A stretch of 64,000 nucleotides of DNA, taken from contig CAVRPP010000008.1 of assembly GCA_963723165.1 (NCBI GenBank), positions 186,001 through 250,000 on the forward strand. The letters are read 5' to 3'. Position 1 is the stretch's first letter. Each line of letters opens with the position of its first letter. Shown piece after piece: positions 59,949 to 64,000 of the stretch. Origin of the DNA: UBA4744 sp963723165 (GTDB taxonomy: Bacteria; Actinomycetota; Acidimicrobiia; Spongiisociales; UBA4744). Under the pieces are notes generated by a model. It saw nothing but the letters and a program-made list of their open reading frames with translations. It made no database searches and had not been told where the DNA came from. The position numbers and the translations under genes are program-made.

Positions 59949-60818
59949 GTGGCAACAGATAGGACCAGTAGGCAGATCAAGCTGAAAGACGGGCGGATGC
60001 TGGGCTATGGGGAGTATGGAGCTTCCGAGGGTAAGCCGGTCTTCTACTTTCATGGACATCCCGGTTCACGGCTTGACTGGCCGGGCATCGTCGATCTCGA
60101 CAACGCTGCCGCGGAGCTGAACGCCCGCATCATCGCAGTTGATCGCCCAGGACATGGTCTCTCCGATTTCCAACGTGGTCGAAAGATCCTGGACTGGCCT
60201 GATGACGTGATCGAACTGGCAGACGCTCTGCAGGTGCCCCGTTTTGCCGTGTTGGGACTCTCCGGGGGCGGGCCCTATGCAGCTGTCTGCGCCTTCAAGA
60301 TCTCCGAACGCCTGACCACAACGGCAATCGTCAGCGGAATGGGTCCCGTCGATGCGCCCGGGACTAAAGACGGGTCTTCCTGGACATACCCTGGCAAGGG
60401 CTCTCTGACACGAAGGCTTTTGCTGATGCTGACATCCATGGGCTTGCAGAAGAAGCCAGACCAGTTCAGTTCGAACATGAAAGATGCATTCAAGGGGCCG
60501 GACAAGGAACTGGCTCTGGAAAACCCTGCGCTCCTGAGCGGTATTTCTGACACCTTTGGCGAAGCGCTTCGGCCGGGAATCACTGGTGCCCATTACGAAG
60601 CCGGGTTGTACACCCGACCATGGGGATTCCGGGTTCAAGACATCACGGCCGAGGTCCACCTGTGGCACGGCGAGCAGGACTACAACGTCCTTGTTTCGGT
60701 CGGCCGCTACGTTGCCGGCGCCATCCCGAACTGCCAAGCCAAATTCATGGAGAACGAGGGACACTTGACCCTCATTCACAATCACGTTCGAGATGTTCTG
60801 AGAGTTCTGATTGCTTGA
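59949..60818 (+). CDS. Alpha/beta hydrolase
   Basis: 289 residues with FYFHGHPGSRLDW (oxyanion HG), AVDRPGHGLSD, nucleophile elbow LGLSGGGPYAAV, acid in WHGEQDYNV and His in NEGHLTLI. GTG 59949 follows GAGGGGAG. Resembles proline iminopeptidase-like and lactone hydrolases; substrate unknown. Confidence 0.9.
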   Translation: MATDRTSRQIKLKDGRMLGYGEYGASEGKPVFYFHGHPGSRLDWPGIVDLDNAAAELNARIIAVDRPGHGLSDFQRGRKILDWPDDVIELADALQVPRFAVLGLSGGGPYAAVCAFKISERLTTTAIVSGMGPVDAPGTKDGSSWTYPGKGSLTRRLLLMLTSMGLQKKPDQFSSNMKDAFKGPDKELALENPALLSGISDTFGEALRPGITGAHYEAGLYTRPWGFRVQDITAEVHLWHGEQDYNVLVSVGRYVAGAIPNCQAKFMENEGHLTLIHNHVRDVLRVLIA

Positions 60819-60932
60819 GCGCCGTGTCTGAACATCTAGCGCTCCGACCTGAGGGACAAGGCATGCCCACTGTTGGACTTGGCTTGCTCGCTTCGCTGGA
60901 AACACAAGAGCACCGAAAGAGAGGTGGCGGCC

Positions 60933-62205
60933 ATGGAGGATGACGTTGGCGCCAAGATCGGGAATCTGGCAGCCGCGGTTGAGGAGAAGGTGATCGATTG
61001 GCGCCATCAAATCCATGAGAACCCGGAGCTTCCGAACCGAGAAGAAGAGACCGCGAGGCTGGTCGCCGACCACCTCAATGGCCTCGGTTTCGACGAGGTG
61101 AAGAACCGGAGTCGCCCACCATGGGGTGATCGGTGTACTCACCGGCAACGACGACGACGGCCGGGTGATGGGCCTGCGTGCCGACATGGATGCCCTCCCT
61201 ATCAAGGAGTTACAGGACCTCCCCTACCGGTCGACCAAGGTCGACCATGACCATCCAGGTGGCCCCTTCCCAGTGAGCCATATGTGCGGGCACGACGCTC
61301 ACACCGCCATGTTGATGGGAGCAGCAGAGGTGCTGGCGAACCTGCGTAACGAACTCCCGGGCACAGTGAAGTTCCTTTTCCAACCTGCCGAGGAAGGGCC
61401 GCCGATCACCGAGGAGGGCGGAGCCAGGTTGATGGTGAAGCAGGGAGCACTAGAGGACCCGAAACCGGACATGATGTTTGTCCTTCACACCGGCCCTCTT
61501 CCTGACGGCTACCTCTCCTATACGGCCGGCCATGCGCTTGCCTCCTCGGACTACCTGTCAATCAAGATCAAGGGGGCTGGGGTCCACGGTTCCACTCCAT
61601 GGCAAGGCAAGGACCCGATGCCGGTCGCTGCTGAGATCATCACTGCCCTCACCCAGGTCTACCGGCAGGTTCCGGCCACCGACGCCATGACGATCTCCAT
61701 CGGCAAGGTTGTCGATGAAGGTCGCTTCAACACAATCGGCAGTGACGTGGAACTGATCGGAACGATGCGGATCATCGCGGATGAGATCATCGACGACGTC
61801 CACCGGCGGATAGAGCGAATTGCCAATCACATCGCCCAAGCACACGGTCTGTCGGCGACCACCGAGTTCAGACAGCACGTCCCAGCCCTGAAGAACGACC
61901 CGCAATGGTTGGATCGGATCCTGCCGACGGTTCGGAGGGTGATGGGCGACGACAAGGTGATTCCCGCACCACCCACGCTTGCGTACGACGATGCCTCCGA
62001 GTTCGTTAACCCGATCGGCGGCGCCTACCTTTCCCTCGGCGGTCAGGATGTCGAGCCTATCGATGGGACCCTCAGGGCGAAGAAGGGCGGACGCGGCTTC
62101 TGGTTCAACCACAGCCCCAACTTCTACTGGAACGACTCCAACCTGAGGAACGGGGTGAGGCTCCACAGCCACGTCACCTACGACTTCCTCACCGGTGAGA
62201 TCTGA
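60933..62205 (+). CDS. M20-family amidohydrolase/peptidase, frameshifted
   Basis: N-terminal part from ATG 60933 (after GAGAGGTGG): WRHQIHENPELPNREEETA, the M20 start. The frame breaks after GFDEVK. It resumes in another frame as GVAHHGVIGVLTGN, GLRADMDALP, the metal-binding MCGHDAHTAML, FQPAEEG and the C-terminal half to 62205. Removing one A from the AA at 61104-61105 restores about 423 residues. Relatives hydrolyse N-acyl amino acids, hippurate or indole-acetyl amino acids. It follows the alpha/beta hydrolase by 114 bases. Confidence 0.85.
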
Positions 62206-62283
62206 CCGAAAGAGGAAACTCACCAAAGGGCCCGCGCTGCTCAATCTCTTGGCCGCAACAGAAACCTGAGGAAGAACAACCGA

Positions 62284-62339
62284 GCCGATCAACAAATCGG
62301 GCGCACAATCGAGCATTTCGTGGAGTGCGCTGGAACCGC
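62284..62339 (+). repeat. Dispersed ~56-bp palindromic repeat, copy F
   Basis: GCCGATCAACAAATCGGG at its start, ATCGAGCATTTCG and GGAGTGCGC inside, ending TGGAACCGC. Confidence 0.75.
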
Positions 62340-62351
62340 ACTGATGCGTGC

Positions 62352-62407
62352 GCTGGACAACAAATTCGGAGCACGAACGAGCATTCCGGAGAGGGTCCGG
62401 GACCGGT
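62352..62407 (+). repeat. Dispersed ~56-bp palindromic repeat, copy G
   Basis: Immediately after copy F: GCTGGACAACAAATTCGG, ACGAACGAGCATTCCGG, ending CCGGGACCGGT. With F it forms a tandem pair 12 bases apart. Confidence 0.75.
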
Positions 62408-62418
62408 ACACGTAGGCC

Positions 62419-62784
62419 CTACTCGGGGGCAAGGTTATGGCCGAGGACCAAGAGGGCAGCGTCGCTTGCTGGAACAGCCTGTTCCGGATGAAACAGGACG
62501 TAGTCGCGCTTGATTGGGGCGTTGGGAAAGTACCGGAGTTGGGTAGCTCGCCCGCTCTGGATAAGGGATTGACGGACCTCGTCTCGGACCTTGAACGCGA
62601 GACCGACCGGTGTCAGCGAGGCGACGATCGAGCCGTTTCTGTACACGGCAGCACCAGAGAAGAAGTGGCGGCATTCAAGGACGCCGAGACGGTCGTCGGC
62701 CTGGGTCCACTGTTCCGCGAGGTTCACCAGTTCGGTCAGGTAGGGCTCGGCGATGCTGACATCGTACCCCGCCCATGTCGGCAC
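62419..62784 (-). CDS. TfoX/Sxy N-domain-like protein
   Basis: 121 residues. ECRHFFSGAAVYRNGSIVAS and a Lys-bearing GLAFKVRDEVRQSLIQSG followed by FPNAPIKRDYVLF match the TfoX_N fold, in which similar short proteins occur in many lineages without a competence role. GTG 62784 is the start. Function unknown; it is in the accessory array. Confidence 0.6.
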   Translation of the reverse strand: MPTWAGYDVSIAEPYLTELVNLAEQWTQADDRLGVLECRHFFSGAAVYRNGSIVASLTPVGLAFKVRDEVRQSLIQSGRATQLRYFPNAPIKRDYVLFHPEQAVPASDAALLVLGHNLAPE

Positions 62785-63233
62785 CTCCGACGGTGGGCCG
62801 TGGAATTACCTGCGGCTCTTCAGCTCGAATACCTGAGCGATCGTGCTGGCGAAGTTGAGGCGGTCGTGAAATGGTCCGGAGCGTCAAGTTATGATCTCGA
62901 CGACCTCAGCTCCCGGATCACGGGCCAGACGAACCTCGACGGCCGCATCCTTGCCGAGCGGGTAGCTGAACCAATCGCCTGATTCCTGGTTGGATTCGGT
63001 AAGACCTGTGGTGGGCGCTCGCGGTCCCTAATCCCAGTCGTAGCCGACCAGCGACGACAGGACTTGCATCAACGGCGCGGCATTCTGCTCGAAGACCCAG
63101 TTGCTGATCACAGGCTTAGTCGGGCACGTCACCCGGGAGCAGTAGCCGATCACCCAATATGGGTGACAACCTCGATTGGCCAGACCGAGCAGATCGGCAC
63201 TGATGCGCTTGGGTCTTGGGAGGGTAGGGCGGG
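62785..63233. other. Apparently degraded coding sequence, minus strand
   Basis: Two short same-frame stretches on the minus strand (ending GYDWD at 63028, and DWFSYPLGKDAAVEVRLA to 62884) look protein-like but are split by stops with no start codon. It is probably a decayed gene; the family is not recognised. Confidence 0.35.
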
Positions 63234-63896
63234 TCAAGAACCGGAGCGGAGCCGGCTACGACGCCTTAGCGAAGTCTCCTCCACCTGCTCCCAGAGCTCA
63301 CCAAGGGTTTCCTCGATCGACGCTCCACGGCCTGCCGGGACGATGAGCGAGCCGTGCTCAACGAGGTTCAGAGCCAACGACACCACCTCGGGCTCGTGCA
63401 GCCTGTTCCGCTCCAGCATTGGATTGTCCTTGCCCCCTACCCAGGCGATGTTGTGCAGGAACAAGGCATTGGCGACGACGATCCAGATGTCGTCCGATCC
63501 GCCCGATGAGACGAACCGGCTCCCTGATGCCGCTGACGGGTCAGAGGCGAGGTATGCGACGCCTGCGATCTCGGCGATGTCGATCGCCGCGCTACACATC
63601 GAACAGGGTTCCTGAGTCGTCCACAACCGGCAGTCGGATAGATCAAAGTCGGGCGGCGCCGACGCGATCGCGTTCATCTCAGCATGCGCCACGGGAGTGC
63701 GCTGGAGAGGATCATCCCCGCCGGGTGGGTCGTACACCCGATTCCGCCCCCGGGAGATGTCCTCATTGTTGAACGAGACCACGGCGCCGACGGGAAGACC
63801 TCGACGACCAAGCGACAACCATGCCTGGTCGAGGCAGACCCGAAACATGGGAGCCAGGTCACGCCATGCCGCGTCGTATGCCGAATCTGAGACCAC
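63234..63896 (-). CDS. Cytidine/deoxycytidylate deaminase-family zinc enzyme
   Basis: 220 residues with the zinc site HAEMNAIA (His plus catalytic Glu) and TTQEPCSMCSAAI (PCxxC). This layout fits nucleoside or guanine deaminases and tRNA adenosine deaminases; the extended C-terminus is unusual for TadA, so a free nucleobase or nucleoside substrate is more likely. Start is GTG 63896. It is in the repeat array. Confidence 0.88.
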   Translation of the reverse strand: MVSDSAYDAAWRDLAPMFRVCLDQAWLSLGRRGLPVGAVVSFNNEDISRGRNRVYDPPGGDDPLQRTPVAHAEMNAIASAPPDFDLSDCRLWTTQEPCSMCSAAIDIAEIAGVAYLASDPSAASGSRFVSSGGSDDIWIVVANALFLHNIAWVGGKDNPMLERNRLHEPEVVSLALNLVEHGSLIVPAGRGASIEETLGELWEQVEETSLRRRSRLRSGS

Positions 63897-63923
63897 ACCC
63901 GCAAGCTAGCCGTTGGGATCAGC

Positions 63924-63979
63924 CCCGATCACCAAATCGGGTACACGAACGAGCACTCCGCCGAGTGCGCGGGATCGGC
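63924..63979 (+). repeat. Dispersed ~56-bp palindromic repeat, copy H
   Basis: CCCGATCACCAAATCGGG, ACGAACGAGCACTC, CCGAGTGCGCGG, GATCGGCATGCC. Contains a perfect GCACTC-CGCC-GAGTGC hairpin, the cleanest copy. Confidence 0.8.
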
Positions 63980-64000
63980 ATGCCTGAAGAGTGGGGGCCT

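Noticed and set aside
58836..60059. 407-codon minus-strand open frame across the DUF4304-like gene and repeat copy E
   Set aside because: It crosses an intergenic repeat and the start of the hydrolase gene, and its translation shows no domain; the plus-strand genes have RBS and family features.
60066..61205. 379-codon minus-strand open frame opposite the alpha/beta hydrolase
   Set aside because: Antisense to conserved catalytic motifs; crosses the M20 gene start.
63028..63237. 69-codon minus-strand open frame before the deaminase stop
   Set aside because: Overlaps the deaminase 3' end by four bases only, but lacks an RBS and any recognisable domain; treated as part of a decayed gene.
52330..63979. 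Classical integron with attC sites
   Set aside because: The repeats lack the GTTRRRY/RYYYAAC core pair and no integron integrase is in the window; kept as a non-canonical array only.
52330..63979. CRISPR array
   Set aside because: Repeats are 1-3 kb apart with genes between them, except F/G, so no regular spacers exist.

Overview
The window is GC-rich DNA with frequent GTG/TTG starts, purine-rich ribosome binding sites and lineage-typical gene families: a TreS-maltokinase fusion, a DosRS-like two-component pair, a menaquinone pathway through MenF/D/H/E/B/A, an acyltransferase fused N-terminally to an ADP-forming acyl-CoA synthetase module, and Thr-rich lipoproteins. Together these suggest a free-living actinobacterium, perhaps of the Acidimicrobiia. 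The phylum is an inference; there is no rRNA gene to confirm it.

Region 1-5 kb makes and interconverts trehalose (TreS-Mak, OtsA, OtsB). About 5-13 kb carries ArfB and a nearly complete menaquinone cluster on alternating strands; MenC and the MenG methyltransferase are not in the window. About 13.9-19.5 kb resembles a hypoxia/dormancy module: CBS-BON protein, universal stress protein, DosR-like regulator, GAF histidine kinase and a Ca2+-type P-ATPase. From 19.65 to 25.98 kb lies a sulfur or persulfide block: a CsoR-type repressor with a perfect operator, DUF302, two sulfide:quinone-reductase-like flavoproteins, an excisionase-HTH/PocR regulator, DUF1641, a one-cysteine DsrC/TusE protein and DsrE2, closed by a strong terminator. 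Pyruvate:ferredoxin oxidoreductase with a dihydroorotate-dehydrogenase-like partner follows. After these come a B12-binding radical SAM protein, a cation exchanger, the acyltransferase/acyl-CoA synthetase fusion, a mannosylglycerate synthase, AceK, and a complete oligopeptide ABC transporter (oppA-oppBCDF).

From about 45.6 kb the content shifts to small lipoproteins and hypotheticals. From about 50.4 kb it becomes accessory DNA: a tRNA 3'-end-like remnant, then a series of one- to three-gene units (aminoglycoside nucleotidyltransferase-like, lipase-like, Rrf2-SRPBCC-SDR, DUF4304-like, hydrolase plus M20 peptidase, TfoX-like, deaminase). These are separated by eight copies of a roughly 56-bp imperfect palindrome, all in the same orientation. 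This array and the sulfur block are the two most promising undescribed systems here.

Four genes (second half of a flavoprotein, nifJ, a serine hydrolase and an M20 amidohydrolase) are each interrupted by a one-base indel in a short homopolymer. The shared pattern makes assembly error at least as likely as true pseudogenes.
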